Assembly: GCF_036785885.1 (NCBI RefSeq)
Contig: NC_092326.1
Span: 44,035,072 to 44,099,071, forward strand
From: Coffea arabica
Taxonomy: Eukaryota > Streptophyta > Magnoliopsida > Gentianales > Rubiaceae
Reading direction: 5' to 3'
DNA: 64,000 nucleotides
Positions 36,145-48,784 of the stretch are shown here, piece after piece. The stretch's first letter is position 1, and every line of letters starts with the position of its first letter. The notes under the pieces were generated by a model. The model had not been told where the DNA came from. It saw only the letters and a program-made list of their open reading frames with translations, and searched no databases. Made by a program: the position numbers and the translations under genes.

Positions 36145-36299
36145 TGGATAAATATTTTATACACTGACAATATATATACTAGCAGGTTTAATTACACGTC
36201 ACACATATAAAATTTGATGTTTAAATTCAAATTCAGATGATGTAACATTCATCCAACCCCATCATTGTATACGGTGATAGTGTACGAAACATTAATCCA
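36145..36299. mobile_element. Short inverted-repeat MITE
   Basis: The left end TGGATAAATATTTTATACAC and the right end, whose reverse complement is TGGATTAATGTTTCGTACAC, form imperfect inverted repeats about 33 bp long. No clear target duplication was found. Confidence 0.5.
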
Positions 36300-36376
36300 T
36301 ATAATTTTCCAATCAACTTATTACTTTACATGCATTACACCCTAACAAAGTTTTACATTAATTTTTCTCAAAAATT

Positions 36377-36398
36377 CCCCCCCCCCCCCCCCCCCCCC
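36377..36398 (+). repeat. Homopolymer of 22 C
   Basis: An uninterrupted C run followed by A9. Runs this long are error-prone in sequencing and unstable in vivo. Confidence 0.9.
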
Positions 36399-36849
36399 AA
36401 AAAAAAAGGATCCAAACGGAAAGATAGCTGTAGTAGCACTGCCACCACCGTGTAGTGATCTTAAAAAAAAAGGTGGAATATGTCTATTCTGCAGAAGGAA
36501 AGACTTGTTCACTGGCTGCTCACAATGTACAATAGTGACAGTTCGTGCTGGGTATATGCATAAAACTATAAAGCTTCACTTTCTAATAAAAACATAATGG
36601 CGCCATTTGCACCAAACTAGTAAGTTATATGATACGTCCATTCATTCAAAGGTCGAATTTTAGAAGTTTCTTATTTGACAAGTAAAAAAAAAAAGCATTA
36701 AGGATCATATCAAAAAATGATTTTAACTTTCAATGACTAGTGACTACTCTCTTTTTTTTTTTTTTTTTTTTTTCCTCCCTTAAAATTCTGGTTGCCGGCA
36801 TGCACCAAATATGTTCTTCAAATTGACAGTTATTGAAGATAAGACGATT

Positions 36850-37060
36850 AATAACAGAAAAACCCCCTTAAGGTTTAATCAATTTCGCACTTTACCCCTT
36901 AGCATGATTTTTTCTCACTTTATCCCCTAAATCATTAGTCAACTTTAACTTTGTATAACGAAAATGTCAAAAAGGCATTTATACCCCTAGGGGTTAATTC
37001 CAATAAATTCCCTTAAGGTACTGGACATTTTGCACTTTTCCTTCTAATGTCACTTTTCTC
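36850..37060. mobile_element. Fragment of an AAACC-TTAAGGTTT inverted-end repeat
   Basis: Two segments, near 36860 (CCCCCTTAAGGTTTAAT) and 36990 (GGGGTTAATTCCAATAAATT), resemble terminal parts of non-autonomous elements. The reverse complement of about 36930-36990 resembles 40388-40447. The second end is not clear, so this is likely a nested or truncated copy. Confidence 0.35.
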
Positions 37061-37310
37061 TTAATTTGTCTATTTTTTCCAAAAAAAAAAAAAAAACTTA
37101 AGGCAGATGATATTTAAAAATATCAATATCTCTAACATAATAATGAAAACTGTTGTATATTTATGGATATAGGTGTGTTAAATTATATCTCTATAATTAC
37201 AAGTCCTGAGATAAAGGAAAATATTCCGCTCATTTTACATGATAAACAGAAGAAATAAAAATTATTAGTGAAATAATAAAGTATAAAAATATTATTAAAT
37301 GTCTATAGAT

Positions 37311-40022
37311 TGTGTTTGTTTGGATTTAAGATTATTTCAAAAAAATTTAAAAATAATATTGTAATACTTTTAATGTGACGACCCCATTTTCCCCTAAGGC
37401 GAACCAGAGGGGTCAACGGGCCGCCTACCCAACTCTCGCCATGACTCAGTCGTTCACTACAGTCATCGATTAAATTACAAGATAAAACTCAACTTTTACA
37501 TCACATTCTCCAAAAATTACATATCATAAGCGAAGCGGAAACTAGTTAACTTACACATACATCCATTCAAGTCCGAACGTTCATACAAACCCTAAGTACA
37601 GCTATTACACAAGAGGCAATCCAAAATTCAAACTGTACAAGAGAAATCTATCCATTCCAATTCAAACAGTCACCCTAGCCCAACTAAACAAAATGAATCC
37701 AAATCTAAACTATACAAGATACATGCCATCCAGTCACACAAATAACATAATACAAGCTCTTCGTTTGCCTCGTTCCCTATGGAGGGGAAAATAAAACATT
37801 TGGAGTGAGCTAGAAGCTCAGCGAGTGAACAGTGAAATCAATAATCAAATAAGCTTTACAATAGTGCATTTAAATGATATCAGGAATTAGTGATCAAATG
37901 TGCGTATATTGCTCTTTGGAGCCAGTGAAATTCTTGTACTTAAATATCCAACGTTCCCTTAGATCAAGTAACAGATAAACAGAAATAAGGAGCCATCGTG
38001 CTCCAAAGAATGTGTAATCAGTAGTGGAGATGTTGGTTCTAAGCACAAGATTTTCCCAAGAACTCATCGGAGCCAAAATATCATGGCACACACACATACA
38101 CAATGATATGCAATCGTGTAATCAATGCAAGAATTATTTCAAAAGTATCTTTTGGAAAGTAGTGGAGGGATCACTCACCCAAACACAGCTCAGGAACCAT
38201 CCATCGTACCTCATTGCCTTGCACAAGTCGAAGTCCTAAATTACAAATATCAAGTCAAGCGGAGGAATTCTAACATTATCAAGCTTCTATTACCTTAGCA
38301 TTTTAATCACAATTGAAGCTACACTTATCCGATTGAAACAAATCTTATGGCGTTACGAAGCTAAGACATATACCAACATTCCTTATGAAGACTTCCAAAG
38401 TCAAAACGTACAATTTTATGGTCAAATATCGAAATCTCGGAGAGGGCAGAAAACTGTCTGCAAAACAGAGTCTATGGCCAGTCAGGGGTAGTTCAGTCAT
38501 TTCTCGGGCTACAGTGGTCCAAACGATCTGAAATTTTGCAGGTAGATAGCTAACTCATATATGCACAACTTTCATGTTTTGAGCAAAAGCTGGTTCGGTC
38601 TAGAGCACAGAGAAAACGGCAGTCCAAATTCAGTCCAGAAACAGGGAAAAACTGAAATCACCCTTCTTGAACCAACCTTTGCATATAACCATCACTAATC
38701 ACAATTAAGGCTAAAAATCCCCACTTAACATGAGACTAGCCTATACTAATCATGTACATGCCAAAACAAGGATGAATTAACTTAGACCAAGTTGAGAAAT
38801 ATCACTAATATGGAACCTTAGCAGCCCATCTTCCAATTCATAAGAATTTCCATAAAATTCATCAAGATCAACTCAAACTCATAACAATCAAAGTTTGGAC
38901 AGCACTTCTCCCTTAATTTTCCTTATTCCATTGTATAATACATCACCCATGACATTTCAATCAATCACAATTATACATGTAACTCACAAGCCATTAACTA
39001 CATCTAATTAGGGTCTCCATACCCTTCATATATAGTCACATAAAAGCTCAACAACCAACCATAATAAAAACCCCCAATTCAAAACCCTAAAATCGAAATT
39101 TATTCCCACAAGCGTAAATTTTCCGTAGACGATCGTAATTAACGCACAAAGGCTCCATTTCACAACATATTAAACTACCATTCCATGACTAACCAACAAT
39201 AACCAAATAAAATCAGAAAATTCCCCAATAAATCAGAAATTGGTCCAATTCTACTTAAAATCAGGAAATCATCCACAAATAGCATATATAACATCCCTAA
39301 TCCACCTTAACGCTAAGATAACTTCTACTAATCAGACACATACCAAATCAAGGATGAAATAACTTAAATAAAATCTAGAAATTAGCAAATGTCATCATCT
39401 CACTTCTAAATCACAAAAATAACAATAACTCATCAAGATCAATAGCTTAATCACAAGATTTATAGCAAAAAGAAGGCCTCTAAGGATGATACCTTTCAAC
39501 ACCTTGAACAAGCAAAAACAAACCCTTTTTCTTCCCAAAACTTTCCACCCTTAGCTTGCTATCACCTTGCATGTGAAGTTAATCGGAGTAGATTATCGAA
39601 ATTAGAAGAAACCCCTCAAGATTGATGAAGGAAATCAAAGGAAGAGAAAAGGATTTTCTCTCTTGTTTTTGCTCCCCAAGAGGCTCGGTCAATTGGAAAT
39701 GAAGAAAAATGGGTTTTGAACCCCTCAAATATAGCCAAAAGTGAAGACTTAATCGCTAAGAAAAGCTGACCACGACAGAATCTGGCCGGATTTCCGGCCG
39801 GATTCCTGGCAGGATTCAGGCCAGAGACGAAAGCCCCTTTTTTTTCAAAATGCACAACCAATCCAGCCGGCAATCCGGCCAAGAACTGGCCGGATTTGCG
39901 GCCGGATTTGGTCCTGCCAAGTTCCATCAAATTTTCCTCGTTTCATTTCCTTTCGGGCGTCACATTTAACAATTTGATATTTGTGAAATAAAAAGGTAGT
40001 TGGAAAAAAAAAAATAAAAGTT
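37311..40022. mobile_element. MITE split by a solo LTR
   Basis: The left part 37311-37373 (TGTGTTTGTTTGGATTT ... ATTGTAATACTTTTAA) continues after the solo LTR at 39965 with TTTAACAATTTGATATTTGTGAAATAAAAAGGTAGTTGG. The joined order matches intact relatives at 46878-47047 and 48785-48960. Its right end appears truncated at about 40022, where another repeat starts. Confidence 0.7.
37374..39964 (-). mobile_element. Solo LTR, probably Ty3/gypsy
   Basis: The unit is 2,591 bp long. It starts TGTGACGACCCC and ends CGGGCGTCACA, with TG...CA termini, and is flanked by an exact 5-bp duplication TTTAA (37369-37373, 39965-39969). No internal coding region and no second LTR exist, so it looks like the product of LTR recombination. 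A TATA-like GGCTATATTTGAGG on the minus strand near 39725-39740 suggests minus orientation. A cluster of CCGGCCGGATT-like motifs lies at 39785-39910. Length and termini would suit a Tekay/Del-type LTR, but the lineage is inferred. It is a fossil. Confidence 0.75.
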
Positions 40023-40448
40023 AGGAATTTCAAAAACCTCCCCTGAGGTTTTTGACTATTTCATTGACCTCCCTCCCGATTTTACACTAACTTTCATTGA
40101 GATTTATTATCTTGTAATATTTAGATCCAACTAATGATTAAAAAATGATATTAAGAGAGACCAGATAATATGATTCCACCATTACCCCTTATCTGCTAAA
40201 TATTTAATTAATCTAATACCCATCCAAATATTAAAGCAAACACTGTAATTTGCTGTTTATCATCAGGGATTAAATTACATGTGACATCAAAAATGCTATA
40301 TCATTCTTTATATTTTACTTAATGTAATATCTACCAATTCCGTTATTGAATTCTAAACTGGCTAGGGGAATTACTACATTTAATTATTAAGGGTATAAAT
40401 ATCTTTTTGATATTACCATTACACAACATGAGACTCAACTAACGATTT
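40023..40448. mobile_element. One-ended Mutator-type repeat fragment
   Basis: The left edge GGAATTTCAAAAACCTCCCC resembles the ends of the elements at 33406 and 34768. The right part (40388-40447) resembles the inverted 36.9-kb fragment but stops where the MULE tail fragment begins. No right terminal repeat remains. Confidence 0.5.
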
Positions 40449-40450
40449 TG

Positions 40451-40765
40451 CACCAACCACAACAACAGCAACAAACATCTACCCCAGGCCCGAGTGAAAA
40501 GACTTGTCCATCAACTCGTAGCAGGAAAACTTCAACTTGGAAACCACTCACTGATGTAGAAAAAGGAGCCATAAATGCTAATCATGCATATTTGGGTAAG
40601 GAGCCACCGTACACAGTTGGTTCTTGGAGAGGAAAGTGGAGTGGAAGAGGTAGAGGGAGAGGAGGACAAACCACAAAAGATAAGGGACGGGGAAGAGCTA
40701 ATTAAAGAGGAGCAACAGTCAAGAACTGATTGAAGAGGGACCTCTAATCACATTTTTTGCCAACT
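40451..40765 (+). pseudogene. Stray fragment of MULE transposase C-terminus
   Basis: This 315-bp segment is about 96% identical by eye (some 12 differences) to 14893-15206 of the MULE. It covers the Gln-rich stretch, the KPLTD.EKGAINAN..YLGKEPPYTVGSW segment, the Gly/Arg tail, the stop codon and 60 bp of 3' sequence. No terminal repeats or target duplication surround it. It lacks the TAG present at 14907, so it derives from a less decayed sister copy rather than directly from the neighbour. It is not a functional gene. Confidence 0.85.
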
Positions 40766-41644
40766 GTTTGAATGTAATTAACAAACAAGAATAGATTTAA
40801 TAGATAAGATAAAGTAATTGAAGTAAATCTCTTGATTCTTATCAAATTAAGCATTCAGTTACGATTCTTGTGCTGAAAAAAATACATACAAATTTAGCAC
40901 CACTTAATAAGTTCAGCAGAAAAATTTTTATTGATCAAACATCCAAAACATCTGAATGTCTGAATGAATTCAATTTCAACACTTTTTTATGTTATCAAAC
41001 AGACACTAACTCTAACTTTGGAGAACAGGGTTCGATTGGCGGCAAATCTCATCAATCATCGCATTGAAACATGCCAGATTACCAATAATCCAGGTTAGCG
41101 TACGTGGTAAAAACAAAATCCGGAAGAGATAGGGCTGCAATTGAGGTAATGTATGTACGTACACGTGCGTGCGAGCAAGATCCGGACAGCCGACGTGCAA
41201 ATTGGATCAAAGCCTGCAACATAACAGGGGACAAACCTATCACAGTGGGGATATTCCCCAAGTGTAACTTCGATGCTTTAAGTTAGAAAAGATAAAAAGG
41301 TGCCAAGGTGGACAAAAAGGACGGGAGTAGTATCAGTTACTACCTGGGCGGAACGGAACGAGGGATATTTAAATTAGTGATGGAGAGAGAGAGAGAGAGA
41401 GGAGTAAAGGGAACTAGATCTGTAGGCTATCCTGTCTGGAAACCGATTGTGTTGTAGAATGCAAGATGAGCCAAGCAGCCGATTAGGAGAGAGGATTGAT
41501 TTTTTTTTTTTTGAAACCACAACTATTCTATAACCTATATATCCTAGATTAGGAGAGAGAAGGAGTCTAAAGATACTTGTGTTAAGGGCTAGCAGATACA
41601 CATACATTATTAAACAAAGAAAGTGTTATGACACAACTCTTAGA
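40766..41644. other. Intergenic region
   Basis: No gene is supported. There is a GA microsatellite at about 41384-41401 and a T run near 41500. Confidence 0.5.
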
Positions 41645-41737
41645 TTTTTTTTTTGCTGCAGGTGGGATTTGAACCCCTACCTATAGCTCAAACAGGGTCT
41701 TAAAACCCATTTTGGTGACCACTGAACTAAGTTGAGT
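41645..41737 (-). repeat. tRNA-derived SINE-like repeat
   Basis: On the minus strand a box-A match TTAGTTCAGTGG is followed about 50 nt later by a box-B match GGGTTCAAATCCC, then CACCTGCAGC and a run of A (the T9 run near 41648 on the plus strand). These are RNA polymerase III promoter elements in the right order and spacing plus a tail, as in plant SINEs. The cloverleaf does not fold as a full tRNA, so it is not called a tRNA gene. Confidence 0.6.
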
Positions 41738-41752
41738 GATTACATACCTATC

Positions 41753-43018
41753 TAGGGATGTGAAAAGGTGATTTTCGGATGACTGGACCGAGTCAAGGAA
41801 TTCACCTGTCAAATCTACACAAATTGTACGGGGCTTTGTCCTCCGATTCCACTCCAACATCAAGTCAGTTCGAATACCCAATTGCAAACTAAAAGCAAGA
41901 TATTAAGAATCTCTAGTATGTGTGTATATGGGTGCGTGTGTTTTTTCCTACGGATGAAAGGGTATTTATAGTAAACAATACGGTGGGGGGGCGATCTGAT
42001 GAGTTCCAATTCTCGTGAACCTTACGCTGACAGTGTCAGATTTAGGCCTAATGGAGATGACATAGTGGTAATCATGTCATTCTGTCACGTCATTCAGTCA
42101 TGTACTAGTCAGTTTTTCCAGTGGGATGTCAGATATCAAGGGCGAAAATAGAAGGCGGAGCCAAGGTGAAACCTCCTCGGGGAGACGGAGGCCAACCCTA
42201 TGGGATGAGGCAATGACCCGAGGTGGTATGGGACTAGCGAATGTCACCTCGCCCAATCGCGAAATCGAGGATGGACGAGGTTAATGCCCTCAGGGTGCAA
42301 TCCAACTAAGCTACTTGTCAGTTGCTTGCGAATATCTTGATCAACTGCTTAACTTGATTTAGCGTTAATCGAACTTGAGTTGAGGTCGAGCATGCTCGAT
42401 TATTTAAACGAGCCGAGTTCATCTATTAGAATGTTATAATCAGCGAGCTTAATCAATTAGTATAATTATTTAATTATTTTATCGTTATTCAAATCACAAA
42501 GAAAAAAACTTGTTAGAAAATAACTACAATGCCATGCTTTAAAACAATTGTTCCTACGAGTATTCTTTTTCTCTGACAATTGTTGCTAGTTTTCTTTTTT
42601 TGGAATTTTCTTTGTTTCATTGTGTGATTTTATGATTAAAAATCTGTATTTTTCATGTAATGTTTTCTTGTTTCATTTGATATTCTTAAGATTAGAAAGT
42701 TGTATATTGTTGATTTGTATTTAGTTGAATCTGGATTTTTGGACTGTGTTAAATTTTGTTGGAAAATCTAGAACTTAGTTTGGAATTGAGTATTTGGTCT
42801 TTCTGGAAAATATTTGAATACTAAGTTTTGAAAATCAAGTTCGATTAAACTTGAGATTTTACGAGCCCAAATGAGTTGAGCTTGAACTTTTATAAATCTA
42901 AGTGAGTTGAACTCAAGCTTGAAGAGACATGCTCATTCGAGTAATGTTGAATTACATCAAATTCGACCTCGAGTATAGTGCTATTTGTGCTCGACTAGAT
43001 TCATATACACCCATTAAA
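41753..43018. mobile_element. hAT-like element interrupted by a solo LTR
   Basis: If the LTR at 41761-42292 is set aside, the sequence reads TAGGGATG joined to CAATCCAACTAAGC and runs to TATACACCCATTA near 43018. Its reverse complement begins TAATGGGTGTATATGA, a rough inverted end. The interior is rich in GAGCCGAGTT and CGAACTTGAG-like motifs common in plant non-autonomous elements of this type. Superfamily is tentative. Confidence 0.45.
41761..42292 (-). mobile_element. Solo LTR related to the Tat element
   Basis: It has TGAAAAGG...CCCTCA termini and near-duplicate flanks GGATG/GGGTG (4 of 5). The internal order resembles the 18.15-kb LTR: a CACCTGT..AAT block, GGCTTTGTCCTCC, a CACTCCA block, TATTTATAGTA (a minus-strand TATA) and GATGTCAG..AT. 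It represents a second, related Tat-lineage family. It is a fossil with no internal region left. Confidence 0.65.
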
Positions 43019-46000
43019 CAAGGTTATGCTAGTGAGAAGGCCTAAAATCTCTGTGTGCCACTTTTTGTTTCATTTTTTTATTATATTGCTATTTTTCCTT
43101 CATAAACATCATATTGCTATCACATTAGAATTGTAATTGTGGAATATCCAATTAATACTAAGTCCCTTTTTTTTTCTCCCATTGTAAATCGTAGAACCTA
43201 ACTTTTACAATTAATCTATATTAATTTCCAGAATTAGGGAATTGAAGAAAAAGATAGGTAAGTGAGTTCTAATTTTCTAGCTTTGATTAGCGGATTTAGA
43301 ATAAACACCCTGTCGTGCTGGCTCAGCTCAGCAAGAGGCAACTTTCTTTAAAAAAAAAAAAAAAAAAGCCCAGACCAACAATTGACCGATTTTCCTTTTT
43401 TTTTTTTTTTCCATCGATAATTTAAGGAATTAGCCTGGGCCTGTACCCGGCCGCAGCTGCGGTAGAGTGAGCGCAATGGAGAGAGATGCTAGACTAGAGA
43501 GTAGAGACCTCTCGCAACTTCCCTGGCAATGTGGTTTTCCAATCCAGTCTAGAGGCTCTCTCTCCCCATCATCCCAATCATAAGATGATTCGCCGGACTT
43601 CTTATCGGCATCAGTTCGTATACCAAAACCTTCTCCTGTCCTTCCCCACAAATACATTACTATTTCCTCCCCTCAGCTTTACTAGATTGGGATGCCCCAA
43701 GCATGCATTTGGACGTCTTTGTTTCCTCCCGGTGAAACAGGACTTTAATTGCTACAATCTCATGAGCCTGCATCTTCATCAATTCCAGGGCATATACAAA
43801 TAAAAGTTTTCAAGTACTAGCTAGCGGTATGGTCACGCAGCTAATGAAAGTAAATACTTCACCCTTGCCTTTTTCACTTCCACCCGTTTGCTCTATTGCC
43901 TCAACTGGAATTTTTCCCTGTATTTCTTTGTATTATAATTTATTTACACAATGCACTTTGCTTTCTACGTTCTATAAAAGAAAAATAGATGAAACATTTT
44001 GGACTTCCGTTTGCCAGTAAACTAGCATTCATTCACTCTTAAGAATAATAACGGCGACACCATGGGCATGGTAAAGGTTGCTCATTTATTCCCTCCAATT
44101 TCGCCTGCTATTTATACGTGTGTGGTGGGCTGCCACTATTTTAAGAGGAAGTGAGGTAGAATTAAAGCCCTTCCGATGATTTTTTTTTTGGGTTGATTTA
44201 AGAAGAGTTTGGTGCTTTCCAGGCCAGAGCTGCTGCTTGCTTCACATTCTTTGTCTTTCTCCATTGTAGTGTAAGAAAAGTCCTGAAGAATTTGCTAATG
44301 AACCAGATGCAGAAGCGGCCCTCTATAATGGTTTTAACTTGATTGTTGATCATCTTTGATCAATGTCCATGCTCTACATCACCAACTGCCAAAAGACAGC
44401 GGCATTATTGCTACACAGTTTCTCCTGCTATTCATGTCTTGTCTAATGCAAAACTCTGACAGGCCAGCCCATGCCCTAAGGTTAGTTTGAATATTCTCTG
44501 ATACTTGCTTGTTACTCGTATTTCATTTTCTCGTACCCAAAGTCGAGGGGATACATCTTCACCAAATTATTAACTTATCTGAAGCAGAATCTTCTCCCTC
44601 TCAAGCTAATAGTACAAGGCTATATATCTTTTCAGTTTGGATTATTCCCTGATTTCTTCAGCTGGTCTTTAAAAAAAAAAATTCACTGCTGAATTTTTAC
44701 AGCAAAAGTTTGAAGTATAATATTTTCCTTGGGCAGTATCATGCCATGATTTTAAGTAGTGAAACAGAAGCAGCAATATGTTTAAGGGCATTATCTAATA
44801 CTTAGAATAAGCTTGATGCTGGAACAAAGTATTGACATGTATTCCTGTCGAAGGAAAGTAGATAGTAACGCTTGTGAAATATCATGTGAACAGAATTTTT
44901 GCTATAACTATATATACATGTTATCTTGAAAGAGATTTGCAAAACAGTTTGATCAGGAACGGACGAAGCTTTGAACAGTTGTGGACATTTCAGGCAAAAA
45001 GGCAGTTGAATTAGGAGATTTCCTTGGGGCATGTTTGTGTTCTAAATTTTAGTCTCTTCGTTGAAGTTATTTTCAATTTTCACGCATATTGTCATTTTTA
45101 TAGTCCCGCAATCAAAGCAACATTCTACTTTGCATGTTTATTAGACCATAAGTTTATATCACTGCAGGCTGAAAGATTGGAGCAAAGTTTCAAGGATCCA
45201 ATGGATAATATGGCGAAGGAGAGGTTCCCTTAAAAGAGACGTCTAAAAAGTTAATGCATGGCACCACTAAATGTTTTCTGGACTGGGACTATCATTTGAG
45301 TTCCATATTTGTTGATGCTGATTTGCCTATGTTAATCTCGCTCTCTCTCTCTCATGCCCTCGGGCTCACAAGTTGTGTACGTGCATGCTAGTGTTCATGT
45401 GAATGACCATTGAAACATGTCTTTTTGCGTATGCTGAAGAATATCTCAATGCGCTCAAAGATTCTTTAATTTATGTTTAATGCACAGGGACGTTATGGTA
45501 CTAGAAGTACGTCTGCATTGACTATGAATACAAGTGGGAACATGCCATTTTTTGAAAAGTATCTTGATGCAGACTTGTTGAAGACGCAGACCATCAGCTT
45601 CCAGATTAGGCAAGAAAAGATGACATTGTGTCCTCTATCAAGAATGTTAAAACTAAACAAACCTGTAACACATATAGGTAAATCTACTTTACAATACTTG
45701 TATCTACAGCAAAATAGTTGTGTTCATCCTGTTTTTTGTTGTTCCTTTTTCATTATTCCGTCCATATTCTGAACATGTGAATAAACCTCTCAGTTAATAT
45801 GCCCTGTTTGAAGATTGTTTGGGGATGAACTAACTTGAAGCATATGAAGTCTCTCAGATTTCAGAACTTTGTCACCCTATGGCACCAACATGCTCTTTTT
45901 TCCTAGTTTAGCTAGTTGATTTTAAAGAGGCTTCTAGGCTGGCTTACATAATTCAAAAATGTTAAAACCAGTCAGTTGCGGCTCCAAGAGTTTCAGAAGA

Positions 46001-46870
46001 ACTAGTAACATCCATAGCTGGTGCCCCACTGGCTGCAAATTTTCAAGAAGCAAGCTGGCTGAGATGCATAACTTAACTCTAGCGTAACTTGTGTTCTAAT
46101 GCTCTATTTGCTGTATTTTCTTTTCTTGAGTGCCCATTCCATGAACAGAAGGACCTCTGTTCCTAAAAGAAAGAAGCATGTGAACAGAGAAAAACTTTCA
46201 CTACTTCCTCTCAGTATAGCAAGTAAAAGATTAATTCAATTGCAATGGAAAACAGTACAGATGAACAAAACATGGAGGAGGAACTCCTGCTGCTATTGGT
46301 TGTTTTGATTCCTGAAAGTAGTTAATGGTTGGATGTTTCTCAAGGCTAGTATCCTGAAAAAGGAGGCACCTTTTTCAAAGGTAATTTGCACTTATTTTTT
46401 TTTTCTCTCTCTTGTGTTCCTTGACATTCAATTTAATATGGGTCTCAGTAGTAATATCTCACTTCAGCATATTAGTAATTAAATTCAATAATGTGTTCTT
46501 AATTTCTTATTTTGAGCTTTTGTTGCTGGAAATCTGGACCTTTGTCTTTCGTGTTTTGGTTTACTGGTCTTTTAGCTGATTTTGATTTTAGGGTTTGAAC
46601 AAGTATCTGACTGCAGGGGACCAGCTATGACGTGGTAAATTAAAAATTGAAGGTTTATCACCATCTTTGTGCTCATAATTTCTAGCATTCCCTACCTTCT
46701 TTTCCTCTGCAAAACATCTGACAAAATGCTTCAATGTGCTCGCATTTGTCTCCCAATTTTATCGAACGGTCTCATATATTTTATTAGAGCAGTTCCTGTT
46801 TGGATCGGGAATGTTTTGACATTAAGTTCTGTCTGAGTTTGTCATAATATTTTGGGAAAAATGTTGTTGT
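43019..46870. other. Intergenic region with possible spliced-transcript segments
   Basis: No known protein family was recognised. Several segments are bounded by good splice-like signals: CTGCAG before GCTGAAAGATTGG near 45168, ACAG before GGACGTTATGG near 45486, and ACAG before AAGGACCTC near 46148. The 45486-45680 segment stays open and would read GRYGTRSTSALTMNTSGN..., but the segments do not join into a long frame I can support. A non-coding transcript, a decayed gene or chance are all possible. Confidence 0.3.
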
Positions 46871-46877
46871 TAATATG

Positions 46878-47047
46878 GAGTGTGTTTGGATTGTAAGTTA
46901 TTTGAAATATTTTTACTGTAGCACTTTTTGTGATGTGATGTATGTGAGATAAAAAAGTAATTGGAAAGATAAAAAGGTGTATTGAAAATTGTAATGGTGA
47001 TGTCAGCAAATATATTTGGCCAAATAATTGGCTGTCCAAACACACTC
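46878..47047. mobile_element. MITE with GAGTGTGTTTGGA inverted ends
   Basis: The 170-bp element has 13-bp perfect inverted ends (GAGTGTGTTTGGA at 46878-46890, its complement at 47035-47047). The interior is ATTTTTACTGTAGCACTTTTTGTGATGTGATG..., the core shared with related copies in this window. The target duplication is not clear. Confidence 0.7.
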
Positions 47048-48776
47048 ATGATTACTACCTGATAGATTAACAAGTACGGACACATATAACCCTGATCAAA
47101 TCGCAGAGGAGAAGGCAAAAAAAAAAAAAAAGCTTAAGAGTTCGGATTTACCAAGATTTTAATTGTTTGCAGTTTCTAGGTACTGACGTAACAATAATAT
47201 GCTTGGTGAATTCTAGACCGTTAAACCGATAGCTCTGGCCAGGTTGTTTTGCAGTTAAATAGGATGCAGGCTTCTTCACGTCAAAAGTTTAGATAGCCTA
47301 TTTTACTCTGCTACCTATTTTATTCTGCAACGTTGACAAGTCACCTGGCTTGAAATGTCCAGAAGCTGCAATGCAATTATGTAACAATTTCGGGAACTAT
47401 TAAACTTTTGAATTATGACCAAGATCTGTGGTGCTGAGACAGTAGTGTGTCAGAAACCCATTTCTTCTCATATAGTAATTCAGAAACTGGCGGACGACGT
47501 CATTGGTGGCGCTACATGACATGACTAAGAGACGTCGTTTCATATACATTTAACTGCTAAAGTCTTCTCTGTTGGACTAAGATGATGCTACTGTTGTTTG
47601 GAAAGGACATGATGGCCTTTCAATGGGCGGGGGGGGGGGGGGGGGGGGGGGGGCGTACGATGTTAGAACAGAACATATCGTAGGACATGGACTTGAAGAA
47701 CTTCCCAATTGTTTGCAAAGTTAGTCTCGCTTGTTATCATCATCATACGCGTATGGGAGGATCAGTTTTGTCAAAATGTGTGTGTGTGTTTCGACTTTTA
47801 GTTTGTCAGGCCGTTCGATACGGATACCTACTCGAGAGAGCCTCGAATTTGTCCTTTCGAGCCATTTTCTGCCAAACACCTTTAGTTGCTTACTTTTGAG
47901 TAAACGCGTTCCTGTTTGAGAATAAACTAATAAGCAAAAAAATTCATATGAAGTAATTTCATATGATATTAACAGAAATGAATTGGATTTTCAAGCGTGT
48001 GAAATTTGTCATGCAGCGTCTCATCATCGAAGAAAAGAGTGAGAGGTGATATTTGACAGTAATATGCTATGCTAGACTGGTTTTGGTTGTCACGACACAG
48101 CAGTAGCTCTGCTGGACATGATGGCACTCGTCCGTCTCCATGTTTATTACTACACTAGATTGATTGGTGGGCCCTCTTATTAGCTGTTGCTCACCAAGGT
48201 TGGTTCAATAAAGTCCGGTGGCCCATGTTGAATCATCTGGTCTGAACGGTGGCGAGAAGCAGCTCGCTGCACAGAATTAACTCAACAAGTTCGACGGAGC
48301 ACGCTCTTTGATATAATAATTAGATTATTCTTATTTCTACTAATTCCTCAGATATTATAAATTTTTTTTTAGTAGATTAGAATAGATTAAATTATAAAAT
48401 TATTATTATTATTATTATTTATAAAAAAAAAAGAAAAAGTAGCAGCTTGGACACACACAACAAAGAGAGGTTAGACAAGCGTTGCAGTCGTTTGGCACTT
48501 GATGCAGTTCTCCTACTTATTAGTACTGATCTTCCATCACAGCTGCCGCTTGCCCCCCCCACACGCCGCGACCAGTCTGTAACATTTGTCTCCAAAGCGA
48601 GTTATCCCTCTCCTCCTTCCCCCCCCCCCCCCTTCTTTCCAGGAGGACCCATTGCCCTTCATTGCGCCATGCGTCGGCAACCAACCCAAAAAACCTTTGG
48701 TGACTCCATATTTATATATTTATAATACTAAGAAAACAAAAAAGACAATCACAATGTTGAAATAGTACCGGCGGAT
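47048..48776. other. Intergenic region
   Basis: No gene is supported. It contains a 25-G homopolymer, an (ATT)n stretch near 48400-48420 and a C-rich stretch near 48555-48635. Confidence 0.5.
47629..47653 (+). repeat. Homopolymer of 25 G
   Basis: An uninterrupted G run preceded by GGGC. It could form a G-quadruplex or be length-variable. Confidence 0.9.
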
Positions 48777-48784
48777 TTGTTTGG

